From UKL13-2 sp031370625 (GTDB taxonomy: Bacteria; Pseudomonadota; Gammaproteobacteria; Burkholderiales; Usitatibacteraceae): a DNA stretch of 64,000 nt. Position numbers and translations under genes: made by a program. The notes under the pieces were generated by a model. It was not told where the DNA came from, ran no database searches, and was given only the letters and a program-made list of their open reading frames with translations. Below, piece by piece: positions 41,185 through 50,285 of the stretch; positions within the stretch are counted from its first letter, which is position 1, and every line of letters begins with the position of its first letter. The DNA is taken from the NCBI GenBank assembly GCA_031370625.1, contig JANMQR010000335.1, positions 1-64,000 on the forward strand, given 5' to 3'.

Positions 41185-42207
41185 TTAACGAGGCGCTGCG
41201 TCCAACGCAAACTCGGCCGCAATCAATGAATATGAGCGCTGTCGCGCGGCGGGATCGTGCGTCCACGTGTTGATGACAATTTCATTGAGCCCGAATGTTG
41301 CAGCGAGTGCATCAAGGCGCGCCTTGACTTGAGCGGGCGTGCCGACGATAGCTTTGTCGCGGAGAGCAGCAAGCGTTGCGCGCTCGGCCGCGCCGTAGCC
41401 CGCGTAAGCCGAATCCGCATCTTCGGGTGACACCAGCGGTGTGCGCAGGCCTTGTTCAAAACCAATGCGCCAATGTTCGCGCGTTTTCAAAAGATGGCGC
41501 GCTTCGGCTTCGGTTGGCGCGGCCAGCGCCCACACACAAATCGTCGGATGCGGTAGGGGGTGCGCGGCACTTGGTCGATATAAATTGCGATACAGCGTCA
41601 ATGCTTGTTCAGTGCCACGACCCTCAGTAAAAAAATAAGCATAGGCATATGGCAGGCCGAGATAGGCGGCAAGCTGCGCGCCGTAATCAGACGAGCCCAG
41701 AATCCACATCTCGGGGGATGTTGGGCCTAGTGGATGCGCCTTGATGTCACGAAAAGCGTGGCCTGCTGCCAACGGTTTGCCCGATACCCATGATTGCAAA
41801 TCCTGCACTTGCTGAGGGAATTCTTCTGCCGCGTTTTGATGCGGATTGAGCGCGAATGCGGTTTTACGATCCGAGCCCGGCGCACGACCAACGCCCAGGT
41901 CAATTCGGCCCGGCGCGATGCCTTCCAGCACACGAAATTGCTCTGCGACTTTTAACGCGGAGTAATGCGGCAACATTACGCCTGCACTGCCAACACGAAT
42001 ACGCTTCGTGGTCGCAGCAATCGCAGCCATCAGTATTTCCGGCGCGGTGCCGACAATGCTGTCGCTGTTGTGATGCTCCGACAACCAGTAACGGTGATAG
42101 CCCAAGCGGTCGCAGTGTTGAGCCAGCGCGATTGATTCGCGAATCGCGAGATGCTGGCTGCTGCCCTCAGCGGCGGGCGATTGATCGAGTGCGGAAATTT
42201 TTATCAT
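41185..42207 (-). CDS. LLM-class flavin-dependent oxidoreductase (MsnO8-like)
   Basis: A 340-residue bacterial-luciferase-fold enzyme using FMN or F420. Landmarks: SALDQSPAAEGSSQHLAIRE, RYWLSEHHNSDSIVGTAPEI, RVGSAGVMLPHYSALKVAEQ and LGVGRAPGSDR. The substrate is unknown. ATG complement 42205-42207. Single gene; convergent side is 160 bp from the YXWXGXW gene start. Confidence 0.9.
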   Translation of the reverse strand: MIKISALDQSPAAEGSSQHLAIRESIALAQHCDRLGYHRYWLSEHHNSDSIVGTAPEILMAAIAATTKRIRVGSAGVMLPHYSALKVAEQFRVLEGIAPGRIDLGVGRAPGSDRKTAFALNPHQNAAEEFPQQVQDLQSWVSGKPLAAGHAFRDIKAHPLGPTSPEMWILGSSDYGAQLAAYLGLPYAYAYFFTEGRGTEQALTLYRNLYRPSAAHPLPHPTICVWALAAPTEAEARHLLKTREHWRIGFEQGLRTPLVSPEDADSAYAGYGAAERATLAALRDKAIVGTPAQVKARLDALAATFGLNEIVINTWTHDPAARQRSYSLIAAEFALDAAPR

Positions 42208-42308
42208 GGGGGATTTTGCAGCAGCGTCTGGCAGAGATGGGTTGAAACTATTAGCTGGGGATTAACGACTAGCTTATCCAGTCCAACAATGAAATATAGT
42301 TCAACACT

Positions 42309-43352
42309 ATGACCCAACAAAAAACGCCGACCAACGCTACAGAAAGTCTTGCCCGCCCGAACTCAGACACACGCATTGCCGTCATTGGTGCAGGGATCGC
42401 GGGAATGGCTTGCGCCACTGCGCTGCAACAAGCAGGCTATACGATAAACGTGTTCGAAAAAAGTCGCGGTGCGGCGGGGCGCATGAGCACACGGCGGGGC
42501 GGCAATGATGGTGTGCAGTGGCAATGCGATCATGGCGCGCAATATTTCACCGCTCGCGATCCTGATTTTCAGGCAGAAGTCGCACACTGGTGCGAGGCCG
42601 GCGTGGCAGCGTTGTGGACGCCGCAATTAAAAATTATCGATGGCGCTGAATTGCGTGACGTCGAAAAAAAGACGCGTTACGTCGGCGTACCGCGCATGAC
42701 CGCCCCCGCAAATTTTCTTGCGGATAAGCTCACATTGACCACGCAAGCCACGATCAAACAATTGCAACGCGATGAAGATGGCTGGCGGCTGGTATCGGCA
42801 GAGCATGGGTTGATGGGCGAACGTTTTGATGCAGTTCTGGTGGCGATCCCTGCGCCGCAAGCTGCTGTGCTTTTGCCATCAGCAGCGCCCGCATTAGCGG
42901 CAATCGCGGCAGCGACCCAGATGCGCGGCTGTTGGACACTGATGCTGCAATTCGCGTCACCCGTTTCGCTGCCGTTCGACGCCGCGTTCGTGCACAACAA
43001 TGCATTGAGCTGGATCGCGCGCGACAGCAGCAAGCCTAGCCGAGCGGGACTGGAAAGCTGGGTACTGCAGGCTAGCCCGGAATGGAGTGAAGCGCATCTT
43101 GAAGATAGCGCGGACAATGTTGCCGCGGTGTTAATAAAAGCATTCGTTACGTTAGACGGGTCAACACCGTCGACCTGGACGGCGCATCGCTGGCGTTACG
43201 CCAGCACGGAGCCCGCGCAGTCGCAAGAGTGCGTGTGGGATGCGAAATTGGGCATTGGTCTGTGCGGTGATTGGCTGAACGGCGGCAAGGTGGAAGGCGC
43301 GTGGTTGAGTGGGCAAGCACTGGCGCAACGTTGGTTGGACACGAATTTATGA
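42309..43352 (+). CDS. Renalase-like FAD-dependent oxidoreductase
   Basis: A 347-residue flavoprotein with an N-terminal FAD motif IAVIGAGIAGMACATALQQA followed by VFEKSRGAAGRMSTRR, typical of the renalase/amine-oxidase group. The C-terminal GLCGDWLNGGKVEGAWLSGQ is the FAD-binding return loop. TATAGT at 42295-42300 lies just before ATG 42309, so the leader is very short. The stop overlaps the GNAT start (ATGA). Confidence 0.9.
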   Translation: MTQQKTPTNATESLARPNSDTRIAVIGAGIAGMACATALQQAGYTINVFEKSRGAAGRMSTRRGGNDGVQWQCDHGAQYFTARDPDFQAEVAHWCEAGVAALWTPQLKIIDGAELRDVEKKTRYVGVPRMTAPANFLADKLTLTTQATIKQLQRDEDGWRLVSAEHGLMGERFDAVLVAIPAPQAAVLLPSAAPALAAIAAATQMRGCWTLMLQFASPVSLPFDAAFVHNNALSWIARDSSKPSRAGLESWVLQASPEWSEAHLEDSADNVAAVLIKAFVTLDGSTPSTWTAHRWRYASTEPAQSQECVWDAKLGIGLCGDWLNGGKVEGAWLSGQALAQRWLDTNL

Positions 43353-43858
43353 TGCCCGCCGATTCACAAGTCAGCATGCGTCCAGCACTTACCTCTGAAA
43401 TTGCCTGCATCGAAAATATGATGCAGTTCTACAACGACGATTTGAGTGAATCGCTGCCGGTAGATTTTGCTGCTACGGGCTTGTATGCGTTGCGGCCCAA
43501 GGCGCAGTATTGGTCGAAACCCGGCGTGGCACCGTTTGTAATTTATGTTGGCGGTGAATTGGCCGGGTTCGCGGTGGTGGATGATGAAGTGATTCAACCG
43601 GAAAGCTGTTACAACATGGGCTACTTTTTTATTGCGCGGCGTTATCGCGGGCGGGGCGTAGGCAAATTAGTAGTGCGCAAAATTTTTGCGCAATTTCCTG
43701 GGGCGTGGGAAGTTTATTTTTATACCAATAACGAGGCAGCATCTCAGTTTTGGAATGCCGTTATGGCGACATCATCCGCGCGTGATGTTGCCATGTCAGC
43801 GCAAACAATCGATGGCGAGCCGTGTACACTTTTCAGCTTTTCGACTTCGGCAAAATAG
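43349..43858 (+). CDS. GNAT family N-acetyltransferase
   Basis: A 169-residue acetyltransferase: acetyl-CoA motif YFFIARRYRGRGVGKLVVRK (R/QxxGxG/A) and a preceding FVIYVGGELAGFAVV strand. ATG 43349 overlaps the renalase-like gene; a longer upstream frame is contained in that gene. Substrate unknown; co-translation with an oxidase suggests a shared pathway or mere packing. Confidence 0.87.
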   Translation: MMPADSQVSMRPALTSEIACIENMMQFYNDDLSESLPVDFAATGLYALRPKAQYWSKPGVAPFVIYVGGELAGFAVVDDEVIQPESCYNMGYFFIARRYRGRGVGKLVVRKIFAQFPGAWEVYFYTNNEAASQFWNAVMATSSARDVAMSAQTIDGEPCTLFSFSTSAK

Positions 43859-43863
43859 AGCCA

Positions 43864-44418
43864 TTACGCCGCAATCCCGAGCAGCCGCTTTTTTAAATTC
43901 TCCGTCGTCGGCACCTCGCCAATCCAGCTCGCCAGTACGACAATGGTGAACGCGGCATCGACGATAGTGCCAAGGCTTTTGCCGTTGCGAAAAATTTCTA
44001 GTTCGCCTTCGCGGAACACGAATGTTTGCGTATCACCTGATCGCGTGTCAGGAATGAGCTTGAGAAATTTCAGCCGCGCTTCATTGCTCATCACGCATGG
44101 CGATTTGCAATTGGCGTTGAGATAAACGTCCCATGCTTTTGCGGAGTCATCGCGTGTTGCATCGCGCAGCATTTTCATGTGAACCACGCGCGGTGTGGTG
44201 GCTTTTAATATGGCGGATTCATTTTGCTGGCGTGCGGGCAAATATAATGCGGCGGCGTAAACCGGGATGCGCAAAAAACTGTATTCGCGGATGCCTGCGC
44301 CGTTGAGAACGAGCGTCTGTTCATTGACCGTCCATGTGTCGGGCAATTCAGTTTCGCCCACTTTTACGGCCGACGCCAAACTGGGCACGAGCAATAGCAG
44401 AATCAATATCATCTTCAC
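43864..44418 (-). CDS. Chalcone-isomerase-fold exported protein
   Basis: A 184-residue protein with signal peptide (LILLLLVPSLASAV) and a chalcone isomerase-like domain (VLNGAGIREYSFLRIPVYAA, ALYLPARQQNESAI). In bacteria these are periplasmic proteins of unknown role. It starts at GTG 44418, overlapping the DoxX/MauE stop (GTGA). Last gene of a minus-strand run from the radical SAM gene. Confidence 0.8.
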   Translation of the reverse strand: MKMILILLLLVPSLASAVKVGETELPDTWTVNEQTLVLNGAGIREYSFLRIPVYAAALYLPARQQNESAILKATTPRVVHMKMLRDATRDDSAKAWDVYLNANCKSPCVMSNEARLKFLKLIPDTRSGDTQTFVFREGELEIFRNGKSLGTIVDAAFTIVVLASWIGEVPTTENLKKRLLGIAA

Positions 44419-44837
44419 GTGGGCGAGCGCTTCCGCTTAACGCTTCGCCACAGCACTATTGCCAGTGCGAGCAGGATTAAATCTTCGAGGAGCGTAAACC
44501 AGGTGAGTGGGCGCGCCCAAAACACACCGAAACAACCGCAATTCGGAATATCCAGGCCACGCGCCAACGCGATAGCTAACCAAATGAGATAAACAAAATG
44601 CAACGCAATGACGCTGAGCGCGGCGACATGAATGCGCCTGCCAATTGCCAACCATATCGCCAACGCTAACTCGAAAATCGCGAGCGCCCAGGCTGAAATG
44701 GGGATCAACGGTTCTGGTAGCAGCACGTAACTTTTAATCACTGCATAGAAACCCGGCATGTCGGCGAGCTTACCGATGGACGAAGCAGCCAGCAACAATA
44801 CGAAAAACCAGCGGATGCCGGTACCGACCAGACTCAT
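44415..44837 (-). CDS. MauE/DoxX family membrane protein
   Basis: A 140-residue protein with four helices of the MauE/DoxX superfamily. The SKLADMPGFYAVIKSYVLLP region and IPNCGCFGVFWARPLTW (with two Cys, CGC) fit methylamine-utilisation MauE-like proteins, which help disulfide or quinone chemistry in the envelope. ATG complement 44835-44837. It lies 16 bp after a DUF547 gene and overlaps a chalcone-isomerase-like gene. Confidence 0.8.
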   Translation of the reverse strand: MSLVGTGIRWFFVLLLAASSIGKLADMPGFYAVIKSYVLLPEPLIPISAWALAIFELALAIWLAIGRRIHVAALSVIALHFVYLIWLAIALARGLDIPNCGCFGVFWARPLTWFTLLEDLILLALAIVLWRSVKRKRSPT

Positions 44838-44853
44838 GATGCGTTAACGTACA

Positions 44854-45630
44854 TCAGGGCTGGCGACTGATCGTCCAGTCATACGCAATAAAACCAACCG
44901 CATAATCTTCAGGGACTTTAACGTCGCGATAGCGATTAACATAGGCCGCCAACGATGGCGCTTTTGCCAAGAAATCTTGGGTATAAAAATCGAGAATTTC
45001 GGACACCGTGAATTTTTTCGCGGCATCATCAACCTGCACATTGCGTGCTTCGTTAAAGAATTTTTTTGCCTCGCGATCCAGCTGCATTTCCAACTTTTCC
45101 GCCGTGAACACCTCTCGCGGCAAATGTGGACAACTGACTGACATGCAATTCAATGCGACATGAATGCGCGGATCGTTGAGAGGGCGAATGATCTTATTTT
45201 CATAGTCGTAGAGCGAAATCGGTTCGCCGCCAACTTGCACCTTGCCGAGATAGAAAAATCCCACCTTTCTCAATCCTGCATTCGTTTCAGGGATGCCGGT
45301 TGCAACCACTTTATGCATCGCCAGTGCGTTGTAAGCGTTGATGTGAAAGGCTAAGACGTGCGATGGCGTGGGAAAAAATTCGGGGCGATTGTTGGGCCCG
45401 TGGTCGTACACGTAGGCCACGAAGCGATCAAGATCAGCAGGATCCCGCGCGACTCCCAAAAAATTTACGCGGCCTTGATCATCAACGTGTTTCTCCAGCA
45501 CACGCGCCCACGCGTCGTACGGTGGCGGTGTGGGCGCTGCCGCGTTCACCGCGGGACGCGGCACCGACGCACAGCCTGCAAACAGCAGACTTGCCAGAAA
45601 AGCCGTCCAAACCAGCATCATTTTTTTCAT
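44854..45630 (-). CDS. DUF547 lipoprotein (copy 1)
   Basis: A 258-residue lipoprotein: lipobox LFAGC (Cys20) followed by DUF547 text (HINAYNALAMHKVVATGIP, IHVALNCMSVSCPHLPREVF). DUF547 proteins are thiol- or papain-fold-like and their function is unknown. The late VNRYRDVKVPEDYAVGFIAY and DWTISRQ end is normal. ATG complement 45628-45630. It follows a radical SAM gene by 22 bp; a second copy lies at 52586. Confidence 0.85.
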   Translation of the reverse strand: MKKMMLVWTAFLASLLFAGCASVPRPAVNAAAPTPPPYDAWARVLEKHVDDQGRVNFLGVARDPADLDRFVAYVYDHGPNNRPEFFPTPSHVLAFHINAYNALAMHKVVATGIPETNAGLRKVGFFYLGKVQVGGEPISLYDYENKIIRPLNDPRIHVALNCMSVSCPHLPREVFTAEKLEMQLDREAKKFFNEARNVQVDDAAKKFTVSEILDFYTQDFLAKAPSLAAYVNRYRDVKVPEDYAVGFIAYDWTISRQP

Positions 45631-45652
45631 GTGATCTTGCCCCTAATTACGG

Positions 45653-47056
45653 CTATTCAGCCGCCTGCGCCATTGCATCGATTTTTCCTTCAACCGCATT
45701 CAAATCATCTTTCGCACGTCCGCGCGCGTTCTTGCGCGTGAGTGAAACTTGAATCTTCGTTGGCATTTTGTCTTCAAATCCGCCGGTAACAGGGTTAAAG
45801 AACATCATTTTATTTTCACGTTTTACTTCCGCTGCCACGAGCAAATAATCATCGCGTTTCGCATTGTGAACGCACATTGAAATCGGCCCTTCTGGCGTCA
45901 TCACCATAAATGAGCAGGCCTCACAGCGCTCTTTGTCGAGGGCTTTGGAATCCATAAAGTTGTGAACAAAAAACGAAATCTTGCCGACTTTGCCGCGCGC
46001 AGCAATGAAGTCGCGGCGCTCGCGCCAGACGAGTTTTGCGAAGCGGCTGATGACGCCAAAAAGTACACCGGGGTTTTTGAGAAAATAACCGAGGGAAGTT
46101 TTTAGTACTTCATTTTTATTTGCCCGATTCACCGTCAAATGCGCACTGGAATCGAGGATGTGCCGGACAAAAGCGGGATCATTGAAAAAATCATGCACAC
46201 GTCCGTTAACGATAAGCCCGTAGGCGTAGCCGTTACATTCCGCGTGGCCTGAGCTGGCGGCATCGAAATTAAGATTGGCATTCGCACCGTCGCGTATCGC
46301 ATTTATCACGGTGGCTGGATTCACCGTTACCCGCTCACGCTCGGTGCCACGACCCATATCGGCACCCACCTGGAACGATGTGAATCGCACCACATCTGCA
46401 TGCCGCACAAAAAACTTTACCAGCGATGGAATCTCGTGGAAATTCCTCGGAAACGCGGTGGTGTTGAAAATCACGGCCAATGGCAAACCACGCGCACGGT
46501 TGATATATTCCTCGCGCAGCACATTTAGCTCGGCTTCGGAGGCGAAGCCTTTGCGCTCTTGTGTCATGTCAACATGGAAGGCTACGTCTTCCAAGCCCGC
46601 CTCGCAAAGCTCTTCCAACATGTCACGCGTCGCCTTAATGCCATTGGTAAAGAGCGAAGAGCGCAGACCTTTTTGTTTGATATAGCGAACAATCGCGACC
46701 AACTCCTCGCGCTTACACAACGTCGGGTCGCCGCCTGTCACTTGCACATCGGTATTCGGGCCGTAATGATCGTAAATCATGTCGATACGGCGATAGACTT
46801 CCTCGATAGGAATATCTTTGAGCGCCTCGGATGATTCCGACAGATAGCAATATGAACAATCCAGATTGCAGCGCTGCGTGATTTCAAGCGCAACACAGCC
46901 AATCGCCATGCGCCGCCCGATCATCTGCCAGGGTGCCCATTGGTTTGCGCCCTGCATTCGTTGTCGGGTGCGCTCCAGTGCGGTCAGACCGTCTGCTGTT
47001 GATGGCAGTGTGTAAGGCTGCCAGTTTTTAATTTCTGTAGCACTCAGAATGCCCAA
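45653..47056 (-). CDS. Radical SAM protein with C-terminal Cys cluster
   Basis: A 467-residue radical SAM enzyme. The 4Fe-4S motif CNLDCSYC (C63, C67, C70) sits in ALEITQRCNLDCSYCYLSES, followed by DVQVTGGDPTLCKREELV. Near residues 380-410 further cysteines (RCEACSFMVM and PISMCVHN) suggest an auxiliary cluster as in SPASM-type enzymes. It starts at TTG 47056 after a GGGAA. The product is unknown; position in a run with DUF547, MauE and a chalcone-isomerase-like gene, and near an ArsS gene, suggests a modification pathway. Confidence 0.85.
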   Translation of the reverse strand: MGILSATEIKNWQPYTLPSTADGLTALERTRQRMQGANQWAPWQMIGRRMAIGCVALEITQRCNLDCSYCYLSESSEALKDIPIEEVYRRIDMIYDHYGPNTDVQVTGGDPTLCKREELVAIVRYIKQKGLRSSLFTNGIKATRDMLEELCEAGLEDVAFHVDMTQERKGFASEAELNVLREEYINRARGLPLAVIFNTTAFPRNFHEIPSLVKFFVRHADVVRFTSFQVGADMGRGTERERVTVNPATVINAIRDGANANLNFDAASSGHAECNGYAYGLIVNGRVHDFFNDPAFVRHILDSSAHLTVNRANKNEVLKTSLGYFLKNPGVLFGVISRFAKLVWRERRDFIAARGKVGKISFFVHNFMDSKALDKERCEACSFMVMTPEGPISMCVHNAKRDDYLLVAAEVKRENKMMFFNPVTGGFEDKMPTKIQVSLTRKNARGRAKDDLNAVEGKIDAMAQAAE

Positions 47057-47100
47057 TCAATGATTCCCTTTGGTTCTGCCTTTTAACGCAACGATTTAGC

Positions 47101-47128
47101 TTTCGATGGGAAGATCGCCCCATCGAAA
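47101..47128. terminator. Hairpin between rhodanese and radical SAM genes
   Basis: TTTCGATGGG (47101-47110) pairs with CCCATCGAAA (47119-47128) around an 8-nt loop, a perfect 10-bp stem. A T-rich stretch follows on the plus strand only, while both flanking genes run on the minus strand, so it may act in mRNA stability or as upstream control of the radical SAM gene. Confidence 0.45.
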
Positions 47129-47192
47129 TTTTGTGGTCTTGCGCAGTTATACGGGCAAGGCGCTTTGCTGGATGTTAAAGCGCCCAAGTCGG

Positions 47193-47612
47193 TCAGCGCT
47201 GGCCCGTGGATGATTCTTGACGCAAGCCCGACTCACGCCAGCCTGCCATGTGACCAGCCAGATAGCGCACATCACGAAACCCGGCCCACTGGAGCGTCCA
47301 TTTTGCCCATGCCGCACGCGGGCCAAGTTCGCAGTAGACAACGACAGGGGCATCATGCGGAATGTGCAAATTTGCAAGTTGTGATGGCGACCAAAATGGT
47401 ACACGTTCGGCACCGGGTACATGACCGCGCTCGTACTCCCATGCTGAACGCACATCAAGAATCGTCATTTCCTGTCCTGCGGCCAACAGCAACGTGCCTG
47501 GCTCCGTGCGTTGGCCGACGCGGATGTCGCGCCACATCAGCAAGCCGCCGATGGCGAATAGGGCAGCCATAGCGGCCGTAGTCATCCATATTTTTTTCTT
47601 GCGGGATTTCAT
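47193..47612 (-). CDS. Membrane-anchored rhodanese
   Basis: A 139-residue single rhodanese domain behind an N-terminal membrane helix (MTTAAMAALFAIGGLLMW). Active-site loop VVYCELGPRAAWAKWTLQ with the persulfide-carrying Cys (YCELGPRA), preceded by DVRSAWEYERGHVPGAERV. It is a sulfurtransferase facing the periplasm or cytosol. It is divergent from the ArsS-like gene, which fits sulfur or thio-arsenic chemistry. ATG complement 47610-47612. Confidence 0.87.
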   Translation of the reverse strand: MKSRKKKIWMTTAAMAALFAIGGLLMWRDIRVGQRTEPGTLLLAAGQEMTILDVRSAWEYERGHVPGAERVPFWSPSQLANLHIPHDAPVVVYCELGPRAAWAKWTLQWAGFRDVRYLAGHMAGWRESGLRQESSTGQR

Positions 47613-47866
47613 TTAAATGCGTTTGCGCACCAGGCACTGGAATAATTAACAGAAAATAGAGTATCGCGCATCATGATCGTAAGGAAACCAGGAATTTTCC
47701 GACTTCTGTTGCGAGCGAGCTTTTTTGAATCCGGCGATGCCGAATGGTCGTATTTATTGAGATAGACGAAGTGCTGCCTTACAGCATCCGCGATGGCCTA
47801 AATTGCCAAAAAAGCTCTATTATTTGTAAATATCCTAATTACCAGACGTCAACACGGGGACTATTC

Positions 47867-48868
47867 ATGCACGCAACGCTGCATTTGATGAAATCGCGCG
47901 GTTTTCCGCATTTAAGCCGCAAAGTTCTCGATACATTGCAAGTCAATCTTGGCTATAAGTGCAACCAGGCCTGCTTTCACTGCCACGTGAATTCGAGCCC
48001 GGATCGCAAAGAAATGATGTCGCTCAAAACGATCAATGATGTGATCGCGTACATGCGTGCCGCAAAAATCAAAACTCTCGACATGACCGGTGGCGCGCCA
48101 GAACTGAATGATCACTTTCGTCATCTCGTCACCGCCGCGCGCGCGATGAATGTGCGGGTGATTGATCGTTGTAATCTGACCATACTGGAGGAGCCCGGGT
48201 TTGAAGATTTGGCTGAATTCCTCGCTGATAACCAGGTAGAAATCAGCGCATCGCTGCCTTGTTACAGCCAAGAAAATGTCGATAAGCAGCGCGGCGAAGG
48301 CGTATTTGAAAAGTCGATTTCAGGGCTTAAAAAATTAAATGCGCTGGGCTATGGTCAGGCTGATAGCGGGCTCACGCTTAATCTGGTGTTCAATCCACAA
48401 GGACCCAAGCTGCCGCCTTCACAAGAGGCGCTGGAGGCGGATTATCATCGTTTGCTAAAAGAAAATTTCGGCATCGTGTTCAATCATTTGTTCACGATCA
48501 CCAATATGCCGATTCAACGTTTTGGCTCGACCCTGATTTCCAAAGGGCAGTTCGAACCCTATATGGATTTGCTGGTGTCTTCGTTTCAGGCGCACAACCT
48601 CGACAGCGTAATGTGTCGCACGCTACTTTCTGTTGATTATTTGGGCTTTGTGTACGACTGCGATTTCAACCAAATGCTGGGCCTGCCGCTACAACATAAA
48701 GACCATTTAAAAACCCATCTGCGCGATCTGATGCATGTTGACTTGCTAGGCAATCACATCGTCGTGAAAGATCACTGCTATGGTTGCACCGCCGGACAAG
48801 GCTCCAGCTGCGGCGGTGCGCTGGATGCGGATAATGGCATGGTGGGTTCACTCGCTGCAGCGGAGTAG
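47867..48868 (+). CDS. arsS: ArsS-like radical SAM protein
   Basis: A 333-residue radical SAM enzyme of the arsenosugar-biosynthesis ArsS family. The cluster motif CNQACFHC is at residues 32-39, after RKVLDTLQVNLGYK. The C-terminal signature DHCYGCTAGQGSSCGG is typical of ArsS; in some relatives the residue at the Q position is selenocysteine or alanine (from memory). In known pathways ArsS adds the adenosyl group after ArsM methylation. No arsM is in the window, so the real substrate is open. ATG 47867 chosen over a longer unconserved upstream extension. Confidence 0.85.
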   Translation: MHATLHLMKSRGFPHLSRKVLDTLQVNLGYKCNQACFHCHVNSSPDRKEMMSLKTINDVIAYMRAAKIKTLDMTGGAPELNDHFRHLVTAARAMNVRVIDRCNLTILEEPGFEDLAEFLADNQVEISASLPCYSQENVDKQRGEGVFEKSISGLKKLNALGYGQADSGLTLNLVFNPQGPKLPPSQEALEADYHRLLKENFGIVFNHLFTITNMPIQRFGSTLISKGQFEPYMDLLVSSFQAHNLDSVMCRTLLSVDYLGFVYDCDFNQMLGLPLQHKDHLKTHLRDLMHVDLLGNHIVVKDHCYGCTAGQGSSCGGALDADNGMVGSLAAAE

Positions 48869-48903
48869 CTGGCAGCAAGTTGCACAGGTCTGAGATACGA
48901 TAA

Positions 48904-48927
48904 CGTAGCCCGTGTCGCACGGCTACG
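48904..48927. other. Hairpin after the ArsS-like gene
   Basis: CGTAGCCCGTG (48904-48914) and CACGGCTACG (48918-48927) pair with one bulge. A T-rich segment (TTTGTTTTGATT) lies 15 bp further on, so it could be a weak terminator before the patatin gene. Confidence 0.4.
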
Positions 48928-48985
48928 AGCATACTGATCTTTGTTTTGATTCTTCAAGACTAATCACGCCATTGAAAGGCGCTGC

Positions 48986-50215
48986 ATGAACTCATCCTCA
49001 AAGCAACGCTCATCACGCACCAAACAAAGCGTCGCGGCCAATAAACCCATTAATCTCGCCCTGCAAGGCGGCGGCGCGCATGGCGCGTTTGCGTGGGGCG
49101 TGATGGATAAATTGATTGAGGATGGCCGCCTCATAATTGATGGCATTTCCGGCACCAGTGCTGGCTCCATGAATGCCGTTGTCTATGCTTATGGGCGAAC
49201 GACGGGCGGTGCGGATGGCGCACGCGAAGCGCTGGAAAAATTTTGGAAGGCGGTGTCCGATTCGGGGCAGCGCTTTTCAATGGTCAAACAAATGTTTCAA
49301 AATCCGTTTTCATTTGGGTCAGAAAAAAGCTTTTACAACACTTCTCCATCGCCCTCGTTTGAGGCCTTGAAGTTTATGACCGATAGCTTTTCACCCTATC
49401 AACTCAACCCGACAAACTGGAATCCGCTATTGGATTTACTGAATGGTCAGGTTGATTTTGATCGTTTGAATCAGTGCAAAGAAACCAAGTTGTTTTTGTC
49501 CGCCACCAACGTGCGTTCGGGCAAGGTTCGGGTCTTCAATACCCATGAGATTACCGCTGCGGCGGTGATGGCATCGTCCTGCCTGCCGAATCTTTTTCAG
49601 GCGGTGGAAATTGACGGTGAACATTATTGGGACGGCGGCTATATGGGTAATCCCTCGCTGTTTCCCCTGTTCTACAACACCACGACAGGCGATGTGTTGA
49701 TCGTACACATTAACCCGATTGAGCGCGACCATATCCCACAATCGCCGAGTGAAATTTATGATCGCGTCAATGAAGTTACATTCAATTCATCGCTGATTAA
49801 AGAATTGCGATCAGTCGCGTTCGTACAAAAATTGCTGGATGAAGGCTGGCTAAAAGATGAATATCGCGACCAGCTACGATATGTGCGAATCCACTCGCTG
49901 CGCGCGGATAAAGCGCTGGCTGATTTAAATGCGGCGTCTAAATTTTTTAGTGAATGGAATTTTTTAACCATGCTGCGGGATCGTGGCCGCGACTTTGCGC
50001 AAGAATGGCTGGAAGAAAATTTCGATGACGTAGGCTTTCGCTCAACTGTTGATCTACGCGCGGAGTTTCTAAATAGTGGCAGTGAGCAGGCACCGCTTCA
50101 GCCAGTCAAGCCTTGGACGACGGCTGCAAAAAAGAATAGCGCTGTCGTTTCGCGTAAGAAAAATGCCGCTGGTGCGACTAAAGTCGCAGCGAAGCGAACA
50201 TCTAAAGGTCGTTGA
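48986..50215 (+). CDS. Patatin-like phospholipase
   Basis: A 409-residue patatin-fold lipase. Oxyanion motif GGGAHGAF (28-35), nucleophile GTSAG with Ser58 and the DGG of HYWDGGYMGNP for the catalytic Asp. The C-terminal Lys/Ala-rich tail (KKNAAGATKVAAKRTSKGR) is low complexity. It acts on phospholipids or related acyl esters. ATG 48986 with GAAAGG upstream. The VTT-oxidoreductase gene starts 70 bp after its stop. Confidence 0.9.
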   Translation: MNSSSKQRSSRTKQSVAANKPINLALQGGGAHGAFAWGVMDKLIEDGRLIIDGISGTSAGSMNAVVYAYGRTTGGADGAREALEKFWKAVSDSGQRFSMVKQMFQNPFSFGSEKSFYNTSPSPSFEALKFMTDSFSPYQLNPTNWNPLLDLLNGQVDFDRLNQCKETKLFLSATNVRSGKVRVFNTHEITAAAVMASSCLPNLFQAVEIDGEHYWDGGYMGNPSLFPLFYNTTTGDVLIVHINPIERDHIPQSPSEIYDRVNEVTFNSSLIKELRSVAFVQKLLDEGWLKDEYRDQLRYVRIHSLRADKALADLNAASKFFSEWNFLTMLRDRGRDFAQEWLEENFDDVGFRSTVDLRAEFLNSGSEQAPLQPVKPWTTAAKKNSAVVSRKKNAAGATKVAAKRTSKGR

Positions 50216-50285
50216 TAAACGTAAGCTATTTCCATGGTGTATCGCAAATAATGCGGCACAAGCAAAAGTCATCTCAGGAGTTTCA

